6,480 nt of DNA from Desulfonatronospira sp. (GTDB lineage: Bacteria > Desulfobacterota > Desulfovibrionia > Desulfovibrionales > Desulfonatronovibrionaceae), in contig PWGS01000135.1 of the NCBI GenBank assembly GCA_003554505.1, positions 1-6,480 on the forward strand, given 5' to 3'. Both the position numbers and the translations under genes were made by a program. The notes below the pieces were generated by a model, which saw only the letters and a list, made by a program, of their open reading frames with translations, ran no database searches and was not told the origin of the DNA. Positions within the stretch are counted from its first letter, which is position 1. Every line of letters begins with the position of its first letter. This document shows positions 1-5,769 of the stretch, piece by piece.

Positions 1-16
1 CCTGTTCCGCCCACCA
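1..16 (+). tRNA. 3' end of a tRNA, probably tRNA-Val (truncated by window edge)
   Basis: The first 16 bases read as the end of a tRNA: 3' strand of the T stem (CCTGT, 1-5), 3' strand of the acceptor stem (TCCGCCC, 6-12), discriminator A (13) and an encoded CCA (14-16). It sits 5 bp before a complete tRNA-Asp. An acceptor beginning GGGCGGA with discriminator A fits tRNA-Val, and Val-Asp tandem tRNA genes are common in bacteria, so Val is the best guess. The anticodon lies outside the window, so the identity is inferred. Confidence 0.6.
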
Positions 17-21
17 TATGC

Positions 22-98
<77 letters not shown>

Positions 99-107
99 CA
101 AGAAATC

Positions 108-141
108 AAAGGCCGGGATTTATTTCCCCGGCCTTTTTTTT
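108..141 (+). terminator. Rho-independent terminator of the tRNA operon
   Basis: A perfect 7-bp GC-rich stem, GGCCGGG (111-117) with CCCGGCC (127-133), encloses a 9-nt loop and runs straight into eight T residues (134-141). The AAA at 108-110 can extend the stem with the first Ts. It lies 10 nt after the tRNA-Asp CCA end, so it ends the tRNA transcript and separates it from the downstream genes. Confidence 0.93.
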
Positions 142-299
142 GTTCTTTTGCAGTTAATGGAAAGGGAGCAAGGTGCTCAATAGATGCACCTGCAAGATGT
201 CATTTCCGTCATACCAGTCATGTTGAGTGCGTGGGAGTTTTGCCGGGTTGCTGCTCCCGGACCATTAATCTTAAGCAAAAACCGCGTTTAGAGATCACT

Positions 300-572
300 A
301 TGCTGACCAACCTGTTCTATATTTCAATAGTTCTGCTTATCACCTTTGTTGTTGTGTATTACTTAAGCGGCCTGTATTTCAATGCCAGGAGAAAGTTGAG
401 AGACAGAAAAGCTATCAGGTATTTTGAAGAAGAAGTCTGGAGCCTGGAGAAAAAGTATAACAACAGCGAGTACTTTCAATCCCTGGACCACCGGGAGCAG
501 GAAGCACTGAAAGACAGACTGCAGAAATACAGGGAAACCCTGAATGACTTGAAAAATTCTCCTTCTGCCTGA
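300..572 (+). CDS. Small single-pass membrane protein with a charged coiled-coil-like tail (unknown function)
   Basis: This is a 90-residue protein that I do not recognise. Residues about 5-27 form one hydrophobic helix (LFYISIVLLITFVVVYYLSG), followed by a basic stop-transfer stretch (ARRKLRDRK). The rest is a highly charged, helix-prone tail of about 55 residues rich in E, K, R and Q. This predicts an N-terminal membrane anchor with a cytoplasmic tail. I chose the ATG at 300. The frame stays open upstream to a GTG at 231, but the extra 23 residues (Cys/Pro/Arg-containing) look non-native and would put a poor leader before the helix. The ribosome site is weak (GAG about 8 nt before the ATG). 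The gene stands alone between the tRNA terminator and the mucR-like gene. It has no clear terminator; TGACA/TGTCA inverted repeats after the stop are too short to call. Function unknown. Confidence 0.6.
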   Translation: MLTNLFYISIVLLITFVVVYYLSGLYFNARRKLRDRKAIRYFEEEVWSLEKKYNNSEYFQSLDHREQEALKDRLQKYRETLNDLKNSPSA

Positions 573-1028
573 CAAGTCACTTAAACTTTCTTTTTACTGT
601 CATTGGCGGCTTACTGGTGAAAGCATTTCTGCCTGCCCGGACAAAGTATTTTCCGTGTGGCTCTTTTTGTGCCCGGACAGTCAACAGGCTGTTCCTTCAA
701 AGTATCCCCTTCTTATCTTAAAAGCTCCATCCGCTTTTCTCTGGTTATTGACAGCTCAATTATATCCATTGAATTTTTTTGTGAATGGTCTCAGCATCAC
801 TTTTTCCAGGCGGTCTGCAGCAAACTGTAGTTGTGCTTTGAGTCAGTGTAGAACAGTTTACTGTAATAGATTATATGTTTTTATATTAAATCCTTGTTGC
901 AGGGGTTGATGTTTATGGTCAGGCCTGTTAGTTGACTTGCGCAATGTTGCAATTCTGGATGCTTATTCTGGATTTTTAATCCAGGCAGAATTGAAAAATC
1001 AGTTAAGGTTAAATAAGGAGGAGATAAG
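573..1028. other. Non-coding stretch upstream of the mucR-like gene
   Basis: These 456 bp hold no convincing gene. An 84-codon + strand frame (655-909) is Cys/Leu-rich, lacks a ribosome site and resembles no family I know. The decamer TGCCCGGACA occurs twice in the same orientation (634-643 and 670-679), 36 bp apart. An AT-rich stretch follows (about 755-895). It has a TTGACA hexamer (748-753) without a good partner -10, and an ACAGT-TT-ACTGT inverted repeat (854-865) followed by TATATT (882-887). Either could belong to a mucR promoter, but spacing is not ideal and I do not call one. The last 80 bp hold the repeat and hairpin listed separately. Confidence 0.5.
952..984 (+). promoter_or_regulatory. 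Direct repeat plus hairpin in the mucR leader (candidate operator or leader element)
   Basis: The 9-mer ATTCTGGAT occurs twice in tandem (952-960 and 965-973), with start points 13 bp apart. The second copy also forms a hairpin: CTGGAT (968-973) pairs with ATCCAG (979-984) across loop TTTTA. It ends 44 bp before the ATG of the mucR-like gene. Ros/MucR proteins are known to repress their own genes, so an operator here is plausible. A leader hairpin acting on the mRNA is the alternative. No promoter could be fixed relative to it. Confidence 0.35.
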
Positions 1029-1439
1029 ATGGAAGACCATGTAAAACAGGCCCTGGAAATAGTTAAAGCCCAGGCCAGCGGGCGGAACATGACGGAAGAA
1101 GAGATCAACTCCATGATAAAATCGCTGTCTGAGGGGATACAAAAGGCCTCACAGGGAACTGCCGAAGAGCAGGTCAGCGAGGAGCAGCACCCTGCAGTGG
1201 ACCCCAAAAAGGCCATCCGGGAAAAGAGTATTGTTTGTCTGGAGTGCGGCAAATCTTTCAAGGTCATAACCAAAAAACACCTTGCCAAGCATGATATGAC
1301 CCCTGATGAGTACAAGGAAAAATGGGGTTATAAAAAGAACCAGTCCCTTGTGGCCAAGGCTCTGGCCAGGGAGAGACGGAAAAAAATGCAGGAAATGGAA
1401 CTCTGGAAAAAGAGAGAAATCAAAATGCCCGGGAGATAA
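1029..1439 (+). CDS. Ros/MucR-family zinc-finger transcriptional regulator
   Basis: This 136-residue protein is close to the family's usual length. An acidic N-terminal half of about 60 residues (MEDHVKQALEIVKAQ) is helical and likely serves in oligomerisation, as in MucR proteins. The C-terminal half carries the Ros-type zinc finger: C70-x2-C73, then H84-x3-H88. It is followed by the family's hallmark stretch MTPDEYKEKWGY (90-101) and a basic tail (ARERRKKMQEMELWKKR) suited to DNA contact. Family members bind AT-rich DNA and act as nucleoid-like repressors or activators of polysaccharide, motility and virulence genes in alphaproteobacteria. Homologues are common in Desulfovibrio-type bacteria, where roles are less clear. 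Start: AAGGAGG at 1015-1021 lies 7 nt before the ATG. It appears to be monocistronic, with an inverted repeat downstream. Targets cannot be read here; autoregulation is an inference from family behaviour. Confidence 0.92.
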   Translation: MEDHVKQALEIVKAQASGRNMTEEEINSMIKSLSEGIQKASQGTAEEQVSEEQHPAVDPKKAIREKSIVCLECGKSFKVITKKHLAKHDMTPDEYKEKWGYKKNQSLVAKALARERRKKMQEMELWKKREIKMPGR

Positions 1440-1474
1440 GACCGGTCACTACAGTGTTTTAGTACCTGCGTCTG

Positions 1475-1590
1475 TGCGCCTGCAAAAAGCCGTTTTCATT
1501 TTTGTATCTGCTCAGCGTTTTTATGGAAAGCAGAGGACAGTCCACATGCGACATGAAAAGCGCTGAAAACTGATTATTTTTGCAGGCGCA
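1475..1590. repeat. Long inverted repeat downstream of the mucR-like gene
   Basis: TGCGCCTGCAAAAA (1475-1488) and TTTTTGCAGGCGCA (1577-1590) are perfect 14-bp inverted partners. Inside them GTTTTCA (1492-1498) pairs with TGAAAAC (1564-1570), so one strand could fold into an extended stem with an inner loop of about 65 nt. The right arm is followed by TTTTG. It could help end the mucR transcript, but the loop is far larger than in a normal terminator. A miniature mobile element or an RNA structure is the alternative. No target duplication is visible at its ends. Confidence 0.65.
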
Positions 1591-1709
1591 TTTTGTATCT
1601 GTATTGACGGGCCTGCAAAAAGTCGAAAAGTGAAACCAGTTGGTTTCCAGCTGTTTGATTTTTCTGACAGCCTTCATCCGGTCTCTGAGTTCTTCTAACT
1701 GCTAAAAGG

Positions 1710-1910
1710 TTTTCATCCGGAAACGGTTCTTTTTCCTTTTGGCTGAGCCTGCCACGCGCCTCGCGTGGTCAATCTGCACAATTATTCGTCACCCGAAAGA
1801 TACGCCTCCTCATAATTGTTTGATTTCCTTGCCAAAAGAAAAAATTCCTCGTTTCCGGAAAGAAAACCAATAGCTTCGACATCCGGAAAGAAAGACTTTC
1901 CGGATGGAAA
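1710..1910. mobile_element. MITE-like palindromic element, copy A
   Basis: This 201-bp element is non-coding and shares near-identical long blocks with 6269-6450. Its ends are inverted partners: TTTTCATCCGGAAA (1710-1723) and TTTCCGGATGGAAA (1897-1910), 13 of 14 matching. Both ends abut the same 8-mer, CTAAAAGG (1702-1709 and 1911-1918), as expected of a target-site duplication. Internally it is a long imperfect palindrome: 1708-1743 pairs with 1831-1867, and ACAATTAT (1778-1785) with ATAATTGT (1812-1819). A perfect 11-bp hairpin, CATCCGGAAAG-AAAGA-CTTTCCGGATG (1880-1906), forms the right end. It also carries an extra insert with a 7-bp hairpin (1752-1768) absent from copy B. It encodes no protein, so movement would need a transposase from elsewhere. 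The parent element is not known. Confidence 0.72.
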
Positions 1911-2222
1911 CTAAAAGGCTTTTTGCAGTTACATCCGTTCAGACAGGATGACAGGTAAGAGCATAAGCAAATCATGCCGTACTGTGACTGAGGTTTATGC
2001 TTTTACTGAGTTTCCATTTTTTGCTTCACACCTGCATATATCCGGTTTAAATCCCGACTGACGGGGATGCCGGAGTCGAGACATCTGCGCGTGATTTTTC
2101 CCTTTTGTATTTGCTTCCTTCATGTTAAGTGCCTGTTCTTGATCCCCGGGCAGCATTTCCTTGCTGTCCTTGTTGTTTTTCCTGTTACATTTTCAACTTT
2201 GTTGATAAGAGATGAGGGCAGC

Positions 2223-3524
2223 ATGAAAAGTACCTTGATTCACAGGCTTGATTCAGGTGAAGCCAGAATAGGCATAGTCGGGCTCGGCTACGTGGGACTG
2301 CCCCTGGCCATGCGTTACCTGGAAGTGGGATACAGCGTTCTGGGGCTGGATGTTGATCCCCATAAAGTGGACAGGCTCATGAAGGGTGAAAGTTTTATCA
2401 GACATATTCCTTCTGCGCCTTTGAAGGATGCAGTGCAACAAAGGCGCTTCGAAGCCTCCACGGATTTCACCCGGGCCGGTGAGGCCGATGCCATTATCCT
2501 TTGTGTACCGACTCCCCTGGATAAGCATCGCGAGCCGGACCTGTCTTTTGTGGTAAATTCCCTGGAGATGGTTCTCCCGGCTTTGAGACCCGGGCAGGTG
2601 ATATCACTGGAGTCCACCACCTATCCCGGCACCACGGATGAGGAGCTGATGCCGCGCATAGAGGCTGCAGGCTTCAAAACCGGCCGCGACGTCTTTCTGG
2701 TGTATTCTCCTGAGCGGGAGGACCCGGGTAATCCCGGATTCAACACCAGAACCATCCCCAAAGTCTGCGGAGGTGTCACCAGGGACTGCCTGGAAGTGGG
2801 AATGGCCCTTTACGGCCGGGTTATTGATGAGCTGGGGCCGGTTTCCTCCACCAGGACCGCAGAAGCGGTGAAGCTCATGGAGAATATCTTCAGGAGTGTG
2901 AATATTGCCCTGGTGAATGAGATGAAAACAGCCTTGATGAAAATGGATATAGACATATTCGAAGTGATCCGGGCGGCTTCCACCAAGCCCTTCGGGTACA
3001 TGCCCTTTTACCCGGGACCTGGGCTTGGCGGTCACTGTATCCCCATTGATCCCTTCTATCTTACCTGGAAGGCCAGGGAATACGACGTGGCTACACGCTT
3101 TATTGAGCTGGCAGGAGAGGGGAACACTTCCATGCCTTATTACGTTGTTCAAAGGGCCATGGAGGTATTAAACGATTTTGGCAGGGCCCTGAAACAGTCC
3201 AGGATACTTCTGCTGGGGCTGGCCTATAAACCGGACGTGGACGACGACCGGGAATCGCCGACCTACAAGATAATGCACCTGCTGGAGAAAAAAGGGGCGG
3301 ATGTTTATTACAACGACCCGTATGTACCGGTTGTCAGGCCTTCCAGAGAATATGGTCATTATGCAGGGCGCAGGTCACAGCAGGTGTCGGGTAATTTTGA
3401 CCTGATAATTCTCTGTACCGCTCATAAAGAGTACCAGGAACTGGACCCTTCGGGTCTTGGCCCTCCGGTTCTTGATACCAGGGGGTTTTTTGCTGATTTG
3501 CCCGGCAGGGTCTACAGGGCCTGA
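2223..3524 (+). CDS. Nucleotide-sugar 6-dehydrogenase, UDP-N-acetylglucosamine (WbpA/TviB) type
   Basis: This 433-residue protein matches the usual length of the UDP-glucose/GDP-mannose dehydrogenase family. These cytosolic enzymes oxidise C6 of a nucleotide sugar to a uronic acid in two NAD+-dependent steps. The N-terminal Rossmann site is GLGYVG (20-25). YSPER (161-165) and the catalytic-lysine segment EAVKLMEN (214-221, K217) follow. The active-site motif is GPGLGGHCIPIDPFY with catalytic Cys272. The C-terminal UDP-binding domain starts near LLGLAYKPDVDDDRESP (330-346). The wording PFYPGPGLGGHCIPIDPFYLTWKARE is typical of UDP-GlcNAc 6-dehydrogenases (WbpA/TviB), so the product is probably UDP-GlcNAcA for surface polysaccharide; substrate is inferred. 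Start: the ATG at 2223 has GAGGG 5 nt upstream and gives the normal N terminus. The frame is open to 2067, but those 52 residues are hydrophobic and foreign to the family. It is probably the first gene of an operon; the next gene starts 28 bp on with no terminator. Confidence 0.93.
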   Translation: MKSTLIHRLDSGEARIGIVGLGYVGLPLAMRYLEVGYSVLGLDVDPHKVDRLMKGESFIRHIPSAPLKDAVQQRRFEASTDFTRAGEADAIILCVPTPLDKHREPDLSFVVNSLEMVLPALRPGQVISLESTTYPGTTDEELMPRIEAAGFKTGRDVFLVYSPEREDPGNPGFNTRTIPKVCGGVTRDCLEVGMALYGRVIDELGPVSSTRTAEAVKLMENIFRSVNIALVNEMKTALMKMDIDIFEVIRAASTKPFGYMPFYPGPGLGGHCIPIDPFYLTWKAREYDVATRFIELAGEGNTSMPYYVVQRAMEVLNDFGRALKQSRILLLGLAYKPDVDDDRESPTYKIMHLLEKKGADVYYNDPYVPVVRPSREYGHYAGRRSQQVSGNFDLIILCTAHKEYQELDPSGLGPPVLDTRGFFADLPGRVYRA

Positions 3525-3552
3525 TCTTTTTAAATTATAACCGGAGGAGGAA

Positions 3553-4134
3553 ATGGACCCGTCGGAAGAGGAGATAAAAGTCCCAAGAGTTCGTATCAGG
3601 GAAATGGGCATTGATGACCTTGCTCCTGTATACCACATCGGCGAAGAGGTTTTTACAGCCGAGTTTTCAACCAGCCTGTACAGAACCTGGGATGAATATG
3701 AGATAATCAATCTTTTCAGCACGGACAACGAGCTGTGCCTGGTTGCCGAGCTGGATGATCACATTGTGGGCTTTGCCCTGGCCACTACGGTGGAAAAGCC
3801 GAGATCGGCCTGGAAATACGGGTATCTGACCTGGCTGGGGGTACGCAAGAATCTGCAGCACGCCGGGGTGGGCAATCGGTTGTTTAAGGAAGTCGTCAGG
3901 CGCATGGAGCAGATGGGCGTACGTATGGTTATAGTGGATACTGCCGGAGACAATGTTTCCGCTATCCGCTTTTTTCAGAAACAGGGCTTTGACGACATGA
4001 AGGAGCATGTTTTTTTGAGCATGAACCTGAGCCGCAAGGCAAAAGCCAAGGCGGGAAAGAAAAAAAGACCCAGAAGCGGCAGGAAGTCCATAGTTCAGAA
4101 AAAGAAAACACCCAAGAGAACAGGTTATGGATGA
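3553..4134 (+). CDS. GNAT-family N-acetyltransferase with a lysine-rich C-terminal tail
   Basis: This 193-residue protein transfers an acetyl group from acetyl-CoA to an unknown amine substrate. The GNAT fold spans about residues 11-160. It begins with VRIREMGIDDLAPVYHIGEEVF. A beta strand (LCLVAELDDHIVGFALA, 61-77) precedes motif A, LGVRKNLQHAGVGNRLFKE (95-113), whose Q/R-x-x-G-x-G/A loop (Q102-HAGVG) binds the CoA pyrophosphate. Motif B follows (DNVSAIRFFQKQGF, 133-146), the usual NxxAxxFYxxxGF pattern, closest to RimI-like acetyltransferases. Residues 161-193 are an unusual tail with 16 Lys/Arg out of 33, beyond the normal end of the fold, which could bind nucleic acid, ribosomes or membranes. 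A ribosome site GGAGGAGG (3543-3550) lies just before the ATG. The stop overlaps the next gene by 8 bp, suggesting translational coupling. Family is secure; substrate unknown. Confidence 0.88.
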   Translation: MDPSEEEIKVPRVRIREMGIDDLAPVYHIGEEVFTAEFSTSLYRTWDEYEIINLFSTDNELCLVAELDDHIVGFALATTVEKPRSAWKYGYLTWLGVRKNLQHAGVGNRLFKEVVRRMEQMGVRMVIVDTAGDNVSAIRFFQKQGFDDMKEHVFLSMNLSRKAKAKAGKKKRPRSGRKSIVQKKKTPKRTGYG

Positions 4135-5281
4135 TAGAATTGAAAGAGCGGTAAGGGAGATTGATCCCCGGAGGCTTCTGTCATTGCTGGTGGATATGAT
4201 AGATATCTATTCGCCTTCGGGCAAGGAGAAGGATATCCAGGTATATATAGAGGACTGGCTGACAGCCGGGGGTTTTGAGGTTACCCGTCAGGAAGTGGAA
4301 GAAGACCGTTTCAACCTGCTTCTTACCATGGGATCCAAAGACCCTCTGTTATATCTGGTGGGGCATGTGGATACCGTGGCGGAATGGGGTTTCGACGAGG
4401 AGGGACCTTACGAGCAGGGCGGCATTGTAAGAGGTCTTGGCAGCGCAGACATGAAGGGCGGCTGCGCGGCCATGGTGGAGACCTGGTTGGCCCTGGCCAG
4501 TGCTTTTGAACCTGCAGACAGGCCGCCCGTGGGACTTGCCCTGGTTGTTGGAGAAGAGGAAAGCGGCGACGGCAGCGAGGTTTTTCTTGAGAACAGGCGT
4601 CCCCCCTGGGTAATTATCGGAGAACCAACCAGTCTGGCTGCCTGTTATTCCCATTACGGGTACCTGGAGGCCTGCCTGGAGACTACCGGCCGCAGGAGCC
4701 ATTCCTCACTGCCTGAACTGGGGCATAACGCAGTGGAGTCCATGCTCAAGATTCTGCTGCATCTGGGAAAGCACGAGCTGTTCCAGCAGGGAACTTCGGA
4801 TCTGGTGTATTCCATAAGGGAGATGAGTTCATCCAGGGCGGGTTTTGTAGTTCCAGACAGATGCGAGACCTGGATTGACCTGCATCTGCAGCCGGGCATG
4901 GATCTGAAAAAGCTCAAGACCCTGATCCGGCAGAGGGCCATGGAGGCTCATGATTTTATTTCAGATCTGAACCTGGAGGTGGGGTTCGAGTCCTCATATT
5001 CCGGGTACGATCTGGGCAGCGACCATTACATGGCCCGGCAGCTTCGTTCTGTGTATGATTATCTGGGGGTACCGTATTACGAGAATATCTTTCGTTCCCA
5101 GTCAGACGGGAATCTTTTTTATGAGGCCGGATCCAAACCAGTAATCCTTGGACCGGGTTCTCTGGAGACTGCTCATACTCCGGATGAGCATACCAGTTTG
5201 GCCGAAGTTACCAGCGCAGCCAGAATATATACTGCAATTTGCGCGAGTCTGGAGCATGATTTCAAAGACGTTTCCGGATGA
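4127..5281 (+). CDS. M20-family zinc metallopeptidase / deacylase (ArgE/DapE/ACY1/CPG2 group)
   Basis: This 384-residue cytosolic hydrolase has the full metal site of the two-zinc M20 family: GHVDT (H80, with D82), GLGSADMKGG (bridging D108), GEEESGDGS (general base E143, metal ligand E144), IIGEPT (E166) and AHTPDEH (H350). The middle region (about 180-290) is the dimerisation or lid domain, with GRRSHSS and the LGHNAVE stretch seen in relatives. Family members cleave acyl groups or peptides from amino acids (acetylornithine, succinyl-diaminopimelate, LysK-type carrier substrates). I cannot choose among these. It starts inside the preceding GNAT gene (ATG at 4127, GNAT stop at 4132-4134) with only a weak AGG nearby, so expression is probably coupled. 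The paired acetyltransferase may act on a related substrate, but this is a guess. Its last codons (VSG and stop) lie in an interspersed repeat unit. Confidence 0.9.
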   Translation: MDDRIERAVREIDPRRLLSLLVDMIDIYSPSGKEKDIQVYIEDWLTAGGFEVTRQEVEEDRFNLLLTMGSKDPLLYLVGHVDTVAEWGFDEEGPYEQGGIVRGLGSADMKGGCAAMVETWLALASAFEPADRPPVGLALVVGEEESGDGSEVFLENRRPPWVIIGEPTSLAACYSHYGYLEACLETTGRRSHSSLPELGHNAVESMLKILLHLGKHELFQQGTSDLVYSIREMSSSRAGFVVPDRCETWIDLHLQPGMDLKKLKTLIRQRAMEAHDFISDLNLEVGFESSYSGYDLGSDHYMARQLRSVYDYLGVPYYENIFRSQSDGNLFYEAGSKPVILGPGSLETAHTPDEHTSLAEVTSAARIYTAICASLEHDFKDVSG

Positions 5282-5332
5282 AAACCAATAGCTTCGACAT
5301 CCGGAAAGAAAGACTTTCCGAATGAAAACTAG
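5270..5332. repeat. Partial unit of the CATCCGGAAAG repeat family (copy C)
   Basis: This stretch matches 1851-1912 of copy A almost throughout, including AACCAATAGCTTCGACATCC. It consists of TTTCCGGATG (5271-5280), a short spacer, then a hairpin: CATCCGGAAAG (5298-5308), loop AAAGA, CTTTCCGAATG (5314-5324), with one mismatch in the 11-bp stem. The long palindromic part of the full element is missing. It overlaps the last codons of the M20 gene and supplies its TGA. The hairpin lacks a T run, so it is not a standard terminator, though it could protect or trim the 3' end of the operon mRNA. Confidence 0.75.
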
Positions 5333-5390
5333 TTAAGAATAGTTTTGCCGTCTCTCTATGTAATAATTTTTCATTTTATGTAATTATTCA

Positions 5391-5649
5391 CCACGGTCCG
5401 GGGACGTTGCAAACAGGACGTAAAAACTCACTCCCAGGAAGCGTAAATCAAAACCTATACACGAGTGTGATAACCAGGATTTTTTTGTGTAACATGTTTT
5501 GAATCCGGTTCGGTGTTTTACGGTTTTGATTAACGCTTCCTACGTCGTTCAGATCCCGCACTTACTTTCTGGCAAATCTTGAGTTGAAAACTGCGCAGAC
5601 ATAGAAAAAGTAAGTGCGGGACCCAGTTTGCAAAGCCCCCGGACCATGG
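5391..5649. repeat. Nested inverted-repeat block able to form a three-way junction
   Basis: The outer arms, 5391-5414 (beginning CCACGGTCC, ending TTGCAAAC) and 5626-5649 (beginning GTTTGCAA, ending GGACCATGG), are inverted partners over 24 bp with 3 mismatches. Inside lie two further inverted repeats side by side. The first is 5436-5455 with 5522-5541: 20 bp, one mismatch, core AGGAAGCGT / ACGCTTCCT, extended by GACGT (5417-5421) with ACGTC (5542-5546). The second is 5554-5568 with 5607-5621: 15 bp, perfect, TCCCGCACTTACTTT and its partner. One strand would therefore fold into an outer stem with two branches. No flanking target duplication is evident. It could be a non-autonomous mobile element or a structured RNA; the sequence does not decide. 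Confidence 0.72.
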
Positions 5650-5769
5650 ATCTACAACCAGACGCCTAGATTGCCCAGCTTTAGCGGGTGGCGAATAGTT
5701 GCCATTTTATTTAATAAATACTTAATTAATAGTGAAAAAAATTTCTGGACAACTTTTGAGGTTTATTTT

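Larger units (their letters stand above)
1440..2222. other. Repeat-rich non-coding region between the mucR-like gene and the sugar dehydrogenase gene
   Basis: These 783 bp have no convincing gene; open frames on either strand lack ribosome sites and pass through repeats. In order it holds: a long inverted repeat (1475-1590); a small perfect hairpin GAAACC-AGTT-GGTTTC (1632-1647); a 201-bp palindromic element (1710-1910); four occurrences of the core CTGCAAAAA in both orientations (1480, 1577 inverted, 1613, 1920 inverted); AGCATAA (1958-1964) with an inverted TTATGCT partner near 1995; and TCAAC-TTT-GTTGA (2193-2205) just before the dehydrogenase ribosome site. The promoter for the dehydrogenase operon should lie in about 1930-2205, but I could not find a convincing -35/-10 pair. 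Confidence 0.55.

Noticed and set aside
231..299. GTG start for the small membrane protein
   Set aside because: The added 23 residues (CCSR, KQKPR) look non-native and precede the normal membrane-anchor start. The ATG at 300 puts the helix at the N terminus.
655..909. 84-codon + strand open frame
   Set aside because: No ribosome site, Cys/Leu-rich composition, no recognisable motif and it spans AT-rich promoter-like DNA.
881..1315. 144-codon minus strand open frame
   Set aside because: It is the opposite strand of the well-supported mucR-like gene, with low-complexity Ser/Cys composition.
1459..1975. Minus strand open frames in the repeat region (1459-1677 and 1769-1975)
   Set aside because: They run through the inverted repeat and the MITE-like element, have no ribosome sites and resemble no protein.
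2067..2222. In-frame 52-codon extension upstream of the sugar dehydrogenase, with a hydrophobic signal-like stretch
   Set aside because: The enzyme family is cytosolic and starts shortly before the GLGYVG motif. The ATG at 2223 has a GAGGG ribosome site, and the extension has none and is unlike the family.
2604..3152. 182-codon minus strand open frame
   Set aside because: It lies wholly opposite the dehydrogenase gene, whose motifs are intact. It is rich in His, Gly and Pro as expected of an antisense shadow.
5270..5332. Hairpin after the M20 gene as a rho-independent terminator
   Set aside because: The stem is good but no T run follows; the downstream bases are AAAACTAG. It belongs to an interspersed repeat family found in several places.
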